NCBI RefSeq assembly: GCF_000425465.1
Contig: NZ_AUDM01000004.1
Coordinates: 124,001-188,000 of the forward strand
Origin: Flavobacterium filum DSM 17961
GTDB taxonomy: Bacteria > Bacteroidota > Bacteroidia > Flavobacteriales > Flavobacteriaceae
Length of the DNA stretch: 64,000 bases
Reading direction: 5' to 3'
Below are positions 51,132 through 58,482 of the stretch, piece after piece. Within the stretch, counting starts at the first letter, position 1; every line of letters starts with the position of its first letter. The notes below the pieces were generated by a model. The model saw only the letters and a list, made by a program, of their open reading frames with translations, did not search any database and was not told the origin of the DNA. Both the position numbers and the translations under genes were made by a program.

Positions 51132-51188
51132 ACCATAAGCCCATTACAACAATGAGTTGGAATTCACCGATTGAAATCGGCTTATGGT
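51132..51188 (-). other. Structured intergenic element, possible leader RNA
   Basis: On the minus strand ACCATAAGCC (ending at 51179) pairs with GGCTTATGGT (51141-51132) as a 10-bp outer stem. Inside it are two small hairpins, one from CCGAT/ATCGG at 51167-51180 and one from CAAC/GTTG. The layout is a three-way junction in the gap before the lipoprotein gene. There is no T tract, so it is not a simple terminator. Confidence 0.5.
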
Positions 51189-51260
51189 AAAAATAAGATA
51201 CTAGTATTTTGTGGATTATAAATTAATCCGTTTAGAAATTTTAAAATACGTATAGGAAGA

Positions 51261-51623
51261 TTACACAGTGGGCGGGTGAAAAATGCCAGTACTATGTAAT
51301 CGAAAGTATAGTCTTGAATAAGCAATAGAAACCTTTTGTTTTTCAACGTACAGTTTGTTGAATTTGAATTCAGAAAGGGTTTCTAAAAATAGTAAATCTA
51401 AAATAACTATGTTTTTTGATTCTTGTGAGGCAGGAATGTTTTCTTTAGAAGCCTTTGCTAATTCAGCTTTTAAATGACATTTACCATTACATTCCAATTC
51501 CGGTTTTGCCTTGTTTTCACATAATTCTTTTAAGATATAATCATAATTCACCACATAATTCAAAACCGGGAATACGGGTTTGAATAAAAAGAAGAAGGAG
51601 AATATAATTATAAAATATTTCAA
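51261..51623 (-). CDS. Small exported CNGKC protein, first gene of the copper operon
   Basis: The 120-residue product has an N-terminal hydrophobic segment (IIIFSFFFLFKPVFPVL) that can be a signal or membrane anchor, then LKELCENKAKPELECNGKCHLKAELA, in which a Cys-Asn-Gly-Lys-Cys-His motif is a likely metal or redox site. The C-terminal 45 residues are hydrophobic/aromatic and end in HSTGIFHPPTV. I recall similar short CNGKC proteins next to TonB copper loci in Bacteroidota, but I do not know a function. It has a perfect -7 box and a Crp/Fnr-like site upstream. Confidence 0.72.
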   Translation of the reverse strand: MKYFIIIFSFFFLFKPVFPVLNYVVNYDYILKELCENKAKPELECNGKCHLKAELAKASKENIPASQESKNIVILDLLFLETLSEFKFNKLYVEKQKVSIAYSRLYFRLHSTGIFHPPTV

Positions 51624-51644
51624 AATGATCTATTATTTATGACG

Positions 51645-51719
51645 CAAAGATAATGGTTAAAAAAAGATGATTTGTATGATTGCAATCATAAAATTTAGAA
51701 TAATTAGTCAGGAAATTTG
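51645..51719. promoter_or_regulatory. Divergent copper/nos promoters around one Crp/Fnr-like palindrome
   Basis: TATGATTGCAATCATA (51675-51690) is a perfect 16-bp palindrome with TGAT-N4-ATCA. Leftward, TATCTTTG (51652-51645, minus strand) is a perfect -7 box 37.5 bases from the palindrome centre. Rightward, GAAATTTG (51712-51719) is an imperfect -7 box 36.5 bases from it. One dimer could thus activate both transcripts at the class II position. Confidence 0.62.
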
Positions 51720-51745
51720 TGTCATAATTTAAACTTATACTAATT

Positions 51746-52234
51746 ATGAACAAAATGTATGCACTAGCAATTGGTTTGCTTTTATTCATTTCATGTGGAA
51801 AAGATAAAACCAATGCAGGAGAGGATTTTTCAAAGTCTTCTTCATCAGAATCTTCAACAGAATCGTCTGCAACAGATGCTTCTACTTATGATCCAAAACG
51901 AGGTGAAGGGAAATTTACTTCTGTAGATTTAGGAGACGGCTTAGATGTAGCCATGGCAGCAAATGGTGAAAAAGTGGCGGGTGTTAAATGTATGTCTTGC
52001 CATAAATTGACAGATGAACGATTGGTTGGACCAGGTTGGAAGGGAGTTACAGAACGTAGAACTCCGGAATGGATTATGAATTTTTCAACGAATCCCGACC
52101 CGATGATTGACAAAGATCCTGAATTACAGGCTCAATTGGAACTATGTTTGGTGCGTATGCCTAATCAAGCTCTAACCGATGATGAAGCCCGACATATTTT
52201 GGAATACATGCGTCAAAATGACGGTGTGAAGTAG
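51746..52234 (+). CDS. Cytochrome c lipoprotein of the nos operon
   Basis: The 162-residue protein has a lipoprotein signal (LLFISC, Cys17), a Ser/Glu-rich linker (about residues 30-50) and a monoheme cytochrome c domain with CMSCH (82-86) and a distal Met in RMPNQA (Met138). It most likely donates electrons to NosZ, as the small c-type cytochromes of clade II nos clusters do. It is 16 bases upstream of nosZ and is the first gene after the divergent promoter. Confidence 0.88.
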   Translation: MNKMYALAIGLLLFISCGKDKTNAGEDFSKSSSSESSTESSATDASTYDPKRGEGKFTSVDLGDGLDVAMAANGEKVAGVKCMSCHKLTDERLVGPGWKGVTERRTPEWIMNFSTNPDPMIDKDPELQAQLELCLVRMPNQALTDDEARHILEYMRQNDGVK

Positions 52235-52250
52235 TTTTAATAAACTAATT

Positions 52251-54248
52251 ATGAATATAAATCGAAAGTATATGAAAACAAATTTTTTAAAAATAACTTC
52301 AGCTGTAGTTTTTGTTGCTGCTTTTATGGGATCCTGTAAACCCAAAAACACTAGTGATACAGTAAGTGGTGATGCTGCCCAAAAAGCCTATGTAGCTCCA
52401 GGTAAATACGACGAATTTTACAACTTTGTTTCCGGAGGTTTCAGCGGGCAATTAAGTGTGTACGGACTTCCGAGTGGAAGATTGTTTAGAGTAATTCCTG
52501 TTTTTTCAGTTGACCCTGAAAAAGGTTGGGGATATAGTGAAGAAACCAAACCGATGTTAAATACGTCACATGGTTTTGTGCCTTGGGATGATTTGCATCA
52601 TACTGAAATGTCTCAAACTAATGGAGAAATAGATGGTAGATGGGTTTTTGGTAATGCCAACAATACGCCTCGAATTGCTCGAATTGATTTGAAAACATTT
52701 AAAACCGCTGAAATTATTGAGTTACCAAACAGTGGTGGTAATCACTCTTCTCCATTTATTACGGAAAATACTGAATATGTTGTTGCGGGTACTCGTTTTA
52801 GCGTACCTGGCGATTATGAAAATGGAGATGTACCAATTAACACGTACAAAGACAATTACAAAGGACATATTAGTTTTGTAAAAGTGGGTAAAGAGGGTGA
52901 GATGGATATCGCTTTTCAAATTATGACTCCCGGTGTAAACTTTGACTTATCACATGCCGGTAAAGGGAAATCACACGGTTGGTTCTTCTTTTCGTGCTAT
53001 AATACGGAACAAGCCAATACTTTATTAGAAGTTAATGCTTCACAAAAAGACAAAGATTTTATCATGGCTGTGAATTGGAAAAAAGCGGAAGAGTATGTAA
53101 AAGCCGGTAAAGGAAAAAAACAAAAAGTACGTTATGCCCATAACACTTGGGATGATGCTACCCATTCAGCAAAATCTGAAATTAAAACAGAAGTTTTAGT
53201 ATTAGATGCTTCCGAGTTAAAAGATATTTGTTACATGATTCCATGTCCTAAATCTCCTCATGGCTGTGATGTGGATCCAACAGGTGAATATATTGTAGGT
53301 TCGGGGAAACTAGCGGCTTTAATTCCTGTATTTAGTTATGATAAATTGCAAACCGCAATCAAAAATAAATCATTTGAGGGTGATTATGGTGGAATTCCGG
53401 TTGTAAAATATGAAGCAGCCTTACATGGAGAAGTGCAAAAACCAGGTTTAGGACCTTTGCATACCGAATTTGACGGTAAAGGAAATGCTTATACAACTTT
53501 CTTCGTTTCATCTGAAGTAGTGAAATGGGATATTAAATCACTAAAAGTATTAGATAGAGTTCCTACTTATTATTCCGTGGGTCACTTATGTATTCCGGGT
53601 GGTGATAGTAAAAAACCATTTGGTAAATATTTAGTAGCGTACAACAAAATTACGAAAGACCGTTATTTACCAACCGGCCCTGAGTTGTGCCAGAGTGCTC
53701 AAATTTATGACATCAGTGGTGATAAAATGCAGTTGATTTTAGATTTCCCAACTATTGGAGAGCCTCATTATGCTCAAGCTGCACCAGCCGATTTAATTCG
53801 AAACAACGGACAATATAAATTCTATAAACTAGAGGAAAACAAACATCCGTATGCTGCCAAAGGTGAAAAAGAAGCTAAAGTAGTGCGTGAAGGTAATAAA
53901 GTACATGTTTACATGACTTCGATGCGTTCGCACTTTGCACCGGATAATATAGAAGGTGTATTCTTAGGGGATGAAGTATATTTCCACGTCACCAATTTAG
54001 AACAAGATTGGGATGTGCCTCACGGATTTGCTGTTAAAGGTGCAGATAATGGTGAACTTTTAATCATGCCGGGTGAAACCACAACCTTAAAATGGGTTCC
54101 GGATAGAGTTGGAACTTTCCCATTCTATTGTACGGACTTCTGTAGTGCGTTACACCAAGAAATGCAAGGATATATTCGTGTATCTCCAAAAGGTTCAAAT
54201 GTGCCTTTACAATTTAGCTTAGGTACAAACTTACCGGCTAGTAAATAA
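52251..54248 (+). CDS. nosZ: Nitrous oxide reductase, clade II
   Basis: The 665-residue protein (start at 52251; the ATG at 52272 is an alternative that gives a tidier signal) reduces N2O to N2. The N terminus has a Sec lipoprotein-type signal (FMGSC) and no twin-arginine motif, the mark of clade II NosZ. The propeller has DLHHTEMSQTNGEIDGRW and further CuZ His segments (GGNHSSPF, DLSHAGKG, SPHGCDV). The cupredoxin domain ends in the CuA motif CTDFCSALHQEM (627-638). A stable hairpin follows the stop. The tail beyond CuA is short. Confidence 0.97.
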   Translation: MNINRKYMKTNFLKITSAVVFVAAFMGSCKPKNTSDTVSGDAAQKAYVAPGKYDEFYNFVSGGFSGQLSVYGLPSGRLFRVIPVFSVDPEKGWGYSEETKPMLNTSHGFVPWDDLHHTEMSQTNGEIDGRWVFGNANNTPRIARIDLKTFKTAEIIELPNSGGNHSSPFITENTEYVVAGTRFSVPGDYENGDVPINTYKDNYKGHISFVKVGKEGEMDIAFQIMTPGVNFDLSHAGKGKSHGWFFFSCYNTEQANTLLEVNASQKDKDFIMAVNWKKAEEYVKAGKGKKQKVRYAHNTWDDATHSAKSEIKTEVLVLDASELKDICYMIPCPKSPHGCDVDPTGEYIVGSGKLAALIPVFSYDKLQTAIKNKSFEGDYGGIPVVKYEAALHGEVQKPGLGPLHTEFDGKGNAYTTFFVSSEVVKWDIKSLKVLDRVPTYYSVGHLCIPGGDSKKPFGKYLVAYNKITKDRYLPTGPELCQSAQIYDISGDKMQLILDFPTIGEPHYAQAAPADLIRNNGQYKFYKLEENKHPYAAKGEKEAKVVREGNKVHVYMTSMRSHFAPDNIEGVFLGDEVYFHVTNLEQDWDVPHGFAVKGADNGELLIMPGETTTLKWVPDRVGTFPFYCTDFCSALHQEMQGYIRVSPKGSNVPLQFSLGTNLPASK

Positions 54249-54257
54249 TAAATCAAA

Positions 54258-54283
54258 GGGAGCATCAATTTCTTGATGCTCCC
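54258..54283 (+). terminator. Hairpin between nosZ and the nosL fusion gene
   Basis: GGGAGCATCAA pairs perfectly with TTGATGCTCCC (11-bp stem, 4-base loop) 9 bases after nosZ. The following TTAATTC is a poor T tract, so it may be a leaky terminator or an mRNA-stabilising 3' end rather than a full stop. Confidence 0.65.
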
Positions 54284-54297
54284 TTAATTCAAAAAAA

Positions 54298-55305
54298 ATG
54301 AAAACAGTAAAAATATCTTTACTCTCAAAAGTGCTACTTTTGACTGTAACAGGCTTGTTTTTGGGTTCACTCTATTTTCCAATGTGGCAGATAGATTTAG
54401 ATGCACCACAATATCCGGAAGGTTTAAATTTAAAACTGTATGCAAATAAAATTGGTGGTGATGTAGAAATAATTAATGGTCTAAACCATTACATTGGTAT
54501 GGCTACTTTACATACCGAGAACTTTATAGAGTTTAAAATTCTGCCATACATTATTGCATTTTTTGGGCTATTTGCTTTAGCATCTGCTTTAATTGCCAAA
54601 AGAAAATTTGTAGTGGCATTATTTATCTCGTTTATACTTTTTACCATACTGGCAGGTGTTGATTTTTATCGATGGAATTATGAATACGGACACAATTTAG
54701 ATCCTAATGCAGCGATTAAAGTACCCGGAATGTCTTATCAACCCCCATTAATTGGGTATAAACAATTATTAAATTTTGGTGCCTATTCGGTTCCAGACAT
54801 TGGCGGATGGATGTTAATTGGTAGTGGTTTGTTAATTTTTATTGTGCTGACATTGGAATTCAAATGGTACAAAAGGTTTATGAAACCAAAAGCTGCCTTA
54901 TTACTAATTCCTGTTTTTTTACTTGCAGCTTGTGGAAATAATGAGCCCAAACCAATTAAATTAAATGTAGATGCTTGTGAATTTTGTAAAATGCCCATTT
55001 CTGACGGAAAATTTGGTGCTGAGATTCAAACTCAAAAAGGACGTTATTATATGTTTGATGATATTTCCTGTTTAGTGAAATATTGTGAAGAAAATGAAAC
55101 AACAAAAGTAAGTGGATATTTTGTGCATGATTACTCAAAAAACAATCAACTCATTGATGCCACAACTGCCTTTTATATTTCCGGAGGTGACATCAATAGT
55201 CCCATGCATGGCAACATTGCTGCATTTTCAACGCAAGCTGACGCTCTAAATTTTGGTGATAAACTAAAAGCAAAAGCAATTAAATGGAATGAAATTTTAA
55301 AATAA
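54298..55305 (+). CDS. nosL: Membrane domain fused to NosL copper chaperone
   Basis: The 335-residue protein has hydrophobic segments at about 8-27, 81-100, 104-122 and 170-188, then LLLIPVFLLAAC (201-212), and finally a NosL domain with DACEFCKMPI (Cys227, Cys230, Met232) and FDDISCL. NosL delivers Cu(I) to apo-NosZ and is normally a stand-alone outer- or inner-membrane lipoprotein. Here the old lipobox (LAAC, Cys212) lies inside the chain. The N-terminal membrane part sits where clade II clusters carry nosB, directly after nosZ, so a NosB-NosL fusion is likely. Confidence 0.85.
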   Translation: MKTVKISLLSKVLLLTVTGLFLGSLYFPMWQIDLDAPQYPEGLNLKLYANKIGGDVEIINGLNHYIGMATLHTENFIEFKILPYIIAFFGLFALASALIAKRKFVVALFISFILFTILAGVDFYRWNYEYGHNLDPNAAIKVPGMSYQPPLIGYKQLLNFGAYSVPDIGGWMLIGSGLLIFIVLTLEFKWYKRFMKPKAALLLIPVFLLAACGNNEPKPIKLNVDACEFCKMPISDGKFGAEIQTQKGRYYMFDDISCLVKYCEENETTKVSGYFVHDYSKNNQLIDATTAFYISGGDINSPMHGNIAAFSTQADALNFGDKLKAKAIKWNEILK

Positions 55306-55316
55306 AAACTCTATTA

Positions 55317-56543
55317 ATGCGACTACTTTTCATTTTCTTTCTTTGTACTTTTTCACTTCAAGCACAAAAACTTGAAGTTGGAGCGAATAAACCGTATAAA
55401 ACCATCAAACAAGCTTTAAAAGCATCGAATAATGGAGATACCGTTTTGGTACATAAAGGTATTTATAAAGAAGGGAACATTCGTATAGATAAGAAAATTG
55501 TTTTTTTAGGAAAAGATTTCCCTGTTCTAGACGGACAGAAAAAAGTAGAAGTCCTATCGATTCATGCGGATAGTGTGATTGTAAAAGGATTTAGAGTAAT
55601 TAATTCCGGATTTGCCGCATTAGAAGATCCCTGTGGAATAAAAGTGTATAATAAATCGTTTGTTGTTATTGAAGGAAATCAATTGGATGATAATTTCTTT
55701 GGAATTTACATCCAAAACGGAAGAAACTGTATTGTTAAAAACAACACGATTATTGCTTATGGTAAAGAAGAACAACAAATTGGTAACGGTATTCATGCAT
55801 GGAAAAGCAATGATTTACAAATCATTGGAAACTCTATCAAAGGTCATCGTGACGGAATCTATTTTGAATTTGTTTATGATTCAGTCATTTGGCGAAATAT
55901 CGCAACAAATAATATTCGTTACGGGTTACATTTTATGTTCTCCTCCAATGATTCCTACATCACTAATATTTTTAGAAACAATGGTGCTGGAGTAGCCGTC
56001 ATGTTTTCAAAAGATGTGACCATGATAAATAATTACTTTGATGAAAATTGGGGAGCTTCTTCGTACGGCCTTTTATTAAAAGAAATTTCAGATAGTTATA
56101 TCTATACCAATTATTTTAAAAACAACACTTCAGGTATTTACATGGAAGGAACCAACCGTATCAAAATTGAAAAAAATGTATTTGAAGGTAATGGTTGGGC
56201 CATGAAAATTCAAGCCAGTTGCATGGATAATGAAATTGTAAACAACAATTTTCAAGGCAATACTTTCGATATGGGAACCAATGGAAGTTTAGTTTTAAAC
56301 ACGTTTAACAATAATTATTGGGATAAATACGAAGGCTATGATATTAATAGAGATGGATTGGGCGATGTTCCCTATCATCCGCTCAGTTTATTTGCAGTTT
56401 TGGTAGAAAAAAATCCTTCGGCAATGTTACTGTTTCGTAGTTTCATGATTACGTTGTTAGACAAATCTGAAAAAGTGTTACCCAGCATCACACCCGATAA
56501 TTTTGTAGATAATGCACCCCTGATGAAGCCTCTGAAATTATGA
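55317..56543 (+). CDS. nosD: NosD periplasmic copper-maturation protein
   Basis: The 408-residue protein has a signal peptide (LFIFFLCTFSLQAQ) and many right-handed parallel beta-helix (CASH) repeats, such as GNQLDDNFFGIYIQNGRN, KGHRDGIYFEF and NTSGIYMEGTNRIKIEKN, plus the late NYWDKYEGYDINRDGLGD motif typical of NosD. With NosF and NosY it is needed to build the CuZ centre of NosZ. Its last 4 bases overlap nosF. Confidence 0.95.
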   Translation: MRLLFIFFLCTFSLQAQKLEVGANKPYKTIKQALKASNNGDTVLVHKGIYKEGNIRIDKKIVFLGKDFPVLDGQKKVEVLSIHADSVIVKGFRVINSGFAALEDPCGIKVYNKSFVVIEGNQLDDNFFGIYIQNGRNCIVKNNTIIAYGKEEQQIGNGIHAWKSNDLQIIGNSIKGHRDGIYFEFVYDSVIWRNIATNNIRYGLHFMFSSNDSYITNIFRNNGAGVAVMFSKDVTMINNYFDENWGASSYGLLLKEISDSYIYTNYFKNNTSGIYMEGTNRIKIEKNVFEGNGWAMKIQASCMDNEIVNNNFQGNTFDMGTNGSLVLNTFNNNYWDKYEGYDINRDGLGDVPYHPLSLFAVLVEKNPSAMLLFRSFMITLLDKSEKVLPSITPDNFVDNAPLMKPLKL

Positions 56544-57247
56544 TAGAAATTAAAAACTTAACTAAAAAATTCGGAAAGTTAAACGTGCTCAACGATGTTT
56601 CTCTTTCCTGCATAAAGGGCGAATGTATTGCTTTAATTGGTCCGAACGGTTGCGGAAAAACGACATTGATTAAAACGATTTTAGGAATGGTTTTACCGGA
56701 TAGAGGCTCCATAAAATTCAATAAAAGAAGTATCGTTAAAGAATATTTATACCGTTCATCCATTGGTTATATGCCGCAAATAGGGCGTTATCCTGATACG
56801 ATGACCATTGGCGGAGTTGTTGAAATGATTAAAGCCATTCGAAATACCAATCAAGAATTGGATGAAGAATTATGGCACAGTTTCGAGTTAGATAAAATGG
56901 CAGATAAGCAAATGCGAACGCTTTCCGGCGGAACCACCCAAAAAGTGAGTGCTACGTTGGCTTTTTTATTTAATCCTGAGGTGTTGATTTTAGACGAACC
57001 TACTGCGGGTTTAGATCCATTAGCTTCTGAAATTTTAAAAGAAAAAATTATCAAAGAGAAAGAAAAAGGAAAATTGATTTTAATTACCTCGCACTTGCTG
57101 AGTGAGTTAGACGATTTGGTCACCGAAATTATTTTTATGCAAGAAGGCAATATTCATTTCCATAAAAAGGTGGACGATTTGAAAACGGAAACCAATGAAA
57201 CAAAAATTTCAAAAGCCATTGCAAGTATTCTAAAACAGAAAAAATGA
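56540..57247 (+). CDS. nosF: NosF ABC transporter ATPase
   Basis: The 235-residue ATPase has Walker A GPNGCGKTT, signature LSGGTTQKVS, Walker B VLILDEPTAGLDP and the switch His in TSHLLSEL. It powers NosY in the NosDFY complex. Start and stop overlap nosD and nosY (ATGA), so the three are translationally coupled. Confidence 0.95.
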   Translation: MIEIKNLTKKFGKLNVLNDVSLSCIKGECIALIGPNGCGKTTLIKTILGMVLPDRGSIKFNKRSIVKEYLYRSSIGYMPQIGRYPDTMTIGGVVEMIKAIRNTNQELDEELWHSFELDKMADKQMRTLSGGTTQKVSATLAFLFNPEVLILDEPTAGLDPLASEILKEKIIKEKEKGKLILITSHLLSELDDLVTEIIFMQEGNIHFHKKVDDLKTETNETKISKAIASILKQKK

Positions 57248-58011
57248 ACAGAATCATCAAAATAATATTAACCGACATCCTAAAAAACAAAATTGTTTTA
57301 GTCTATACCATTGTTTTAAGTCTTTTGTCTTGGAGTGCTTTTGGTTTAGAAGACAATAGTGCCAAAGGACTTTTAACGATTTTAAACGTTATTTTATTTA
57401 CGGTTCCATTAGTGTCTATTTTATTCACCACCATCTATTTATACAACAGTTCCGAGTTTATCGAACTGCTTTTGAGTCAGCCCATTAAACGAAACAAAAT
57501 CTGGCAAAGTTTATTTTTTGGTTTGAGTGCTTCGATGGTTTTGGCTTTTTTTATCGGAGCAGGAATTCCGTTGTTAATCAATGCCCCGAATGCTGTTGGA
57601 TTGATGATGATTTTGATAGGTTGTTTAATTTCTGTAGTGTTCATTGCGTTGGCTTTTTTATGCTCCATTCTTACGCGTGACAAAGCAAAAGGAATTGGAT
57701 TTGCCATCTTAACCTGGTTGTATTTTGCATTACTTTTTGATGGATTAGTATTGTTTTTATTGTTTCAATTATCCGAATATCCTATTGAAAAAGCAATGGT
57801 TGCCGTAACAGCGTTAAGTCCTATAGATTTAGCCCGAATTCAAATATTATTGCATTTAGATGTTTCAGCGATGATGGGTTATACCGGAGCTATTTTTAAA
57901 GATTTTTTCGGAACAACCGCCGGACTTTTTGCTTCGTTCGGATTATTAGTTCTTTGGGTAGTCATTCCGTTTTATTTATCCTTGCGAAAATTCATTCGAA
58001 AAGATTTGTAA
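57244..58011 (+). CDS. nosY: NosY ABC-2 type permease
   Basis: The 255-residue protein has six membrane helices and the ABC-2 segment SSEFIELLLSQPIKRNKIW. It is the transmembrane part of NosDFY. Nineteen bases separate it from the globin gene. Confidence 0.94.
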   Translation: MNRIIKIILTDILKNKIVLVYTIVLSLLSWSAFGLEDNSAKGLLTILNVILFTVPLVSILFTTIYLYNSSEFIELLLSQPIKRNKIWQSLFFGLSASMVLAFFIGAGIPLLINAPNAVGLMMILIGCLISVVFIALAFLCSILTRDKAKGIGFAILTWLYFALLFDGLVLFLLFQLSEYPIEKAMVAVTALSPIDLARIQILLHLDVSAMMGYTGAIFKDFFGTTAGLFASFGLLVLWVVIPFYLSLRKFIRKDL

Positions 58012-58030
58012 TAACCTAATTTAAAGTACG

Positions 58031-58405
58031 ATGAGAAAAGATATACAAAACCGAAGTGATATCATCCGATTAGTAGATGCTTTTTATGATAAAATTAAAA
58101 CCGATCAAGTAATAGGTTTTATATTTAATGATGTTGCCCAAGTGAATTGGGAAGATCATTTGCCTAAAATGTATGATTTTTGGGATAATGTTTTGTTTTT
58201 TACCGGAAACTTTGACGGAAATCCAATGCAAAAACATAAAGAATTGCACAACAAATGTCCGTTAACCCATGCTCATTTTAATCATTGGAATGAAGTTTTC
58301 AGACAAACGGTAGATGAACTTTTTGTAGGTGAAAAAGCCGAAGAAATTAAAGAAAGAGCCAAGAATATTTCAGATGTGATTATGTATAAGACCATAAATT
58401 TATAA
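58031..58405 (+). CDS. Group III truncated hemoglobin
   Basis: The 124-residue protein has the group III 2-on-2 globin pattern: an N-terminal YDKIKTDQVIGFIF, a MYDFWDNVLFFTGNFDG segment, and the proximal His in CPLTHAHFNHWN. Such globins bind O2 and NO and may detoxify NO. It is the last gene of the nos operon, 19 bases after nosY, and lies before the narK promoter, so a role in NO handling during denitrification fits. Confidence 0.92.
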   Translation: MRKDIQNRSDIIRLVDAFYDKIKTDQVIGFIFNDVAQVNWEDHLPKMYDFWDNVLFFTGNFDGNPMQKHKELHNKCPLTHAHFNHWNEVFRQTVDELFVGEKAEEIKERAKNISDVIMYKTINL

Positions 58406-58416
58406 TTTTGTTTAAA

Positions 58417-58466
58417 TGATATTTATCAGTTTTTATTTAATTATAGAATAGTTACTTTGCGGTAAC
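58417..58466 (+). promoter_or_regulatory. narK promoter with Crp/Fnr-like site and inverted repeat
   Basis: TGATATTTATCA (58417-58428) is a TGAT-N4-ATCA palindrome centred 36.5 bases before the end of TACTTTG (58453-58459), a -7-like box one base short of the consensus. The inverted repeat GTTAC-N6-GTAAC (58451-58466) overlaps the -7 box and start site and could bind a second regulator. Confidence 0.55.
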
Positions 58467-58482
58467 TTTTAGGACTTATATT

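Noticed and set aside
58451..58466. GTTAC-N6-GTAAC as the main nitrate-responsive operator
   Set aside because: The arms are only five bases and there is a single copy in the window, so I mention it within the promoter entry and do not claim it separately.
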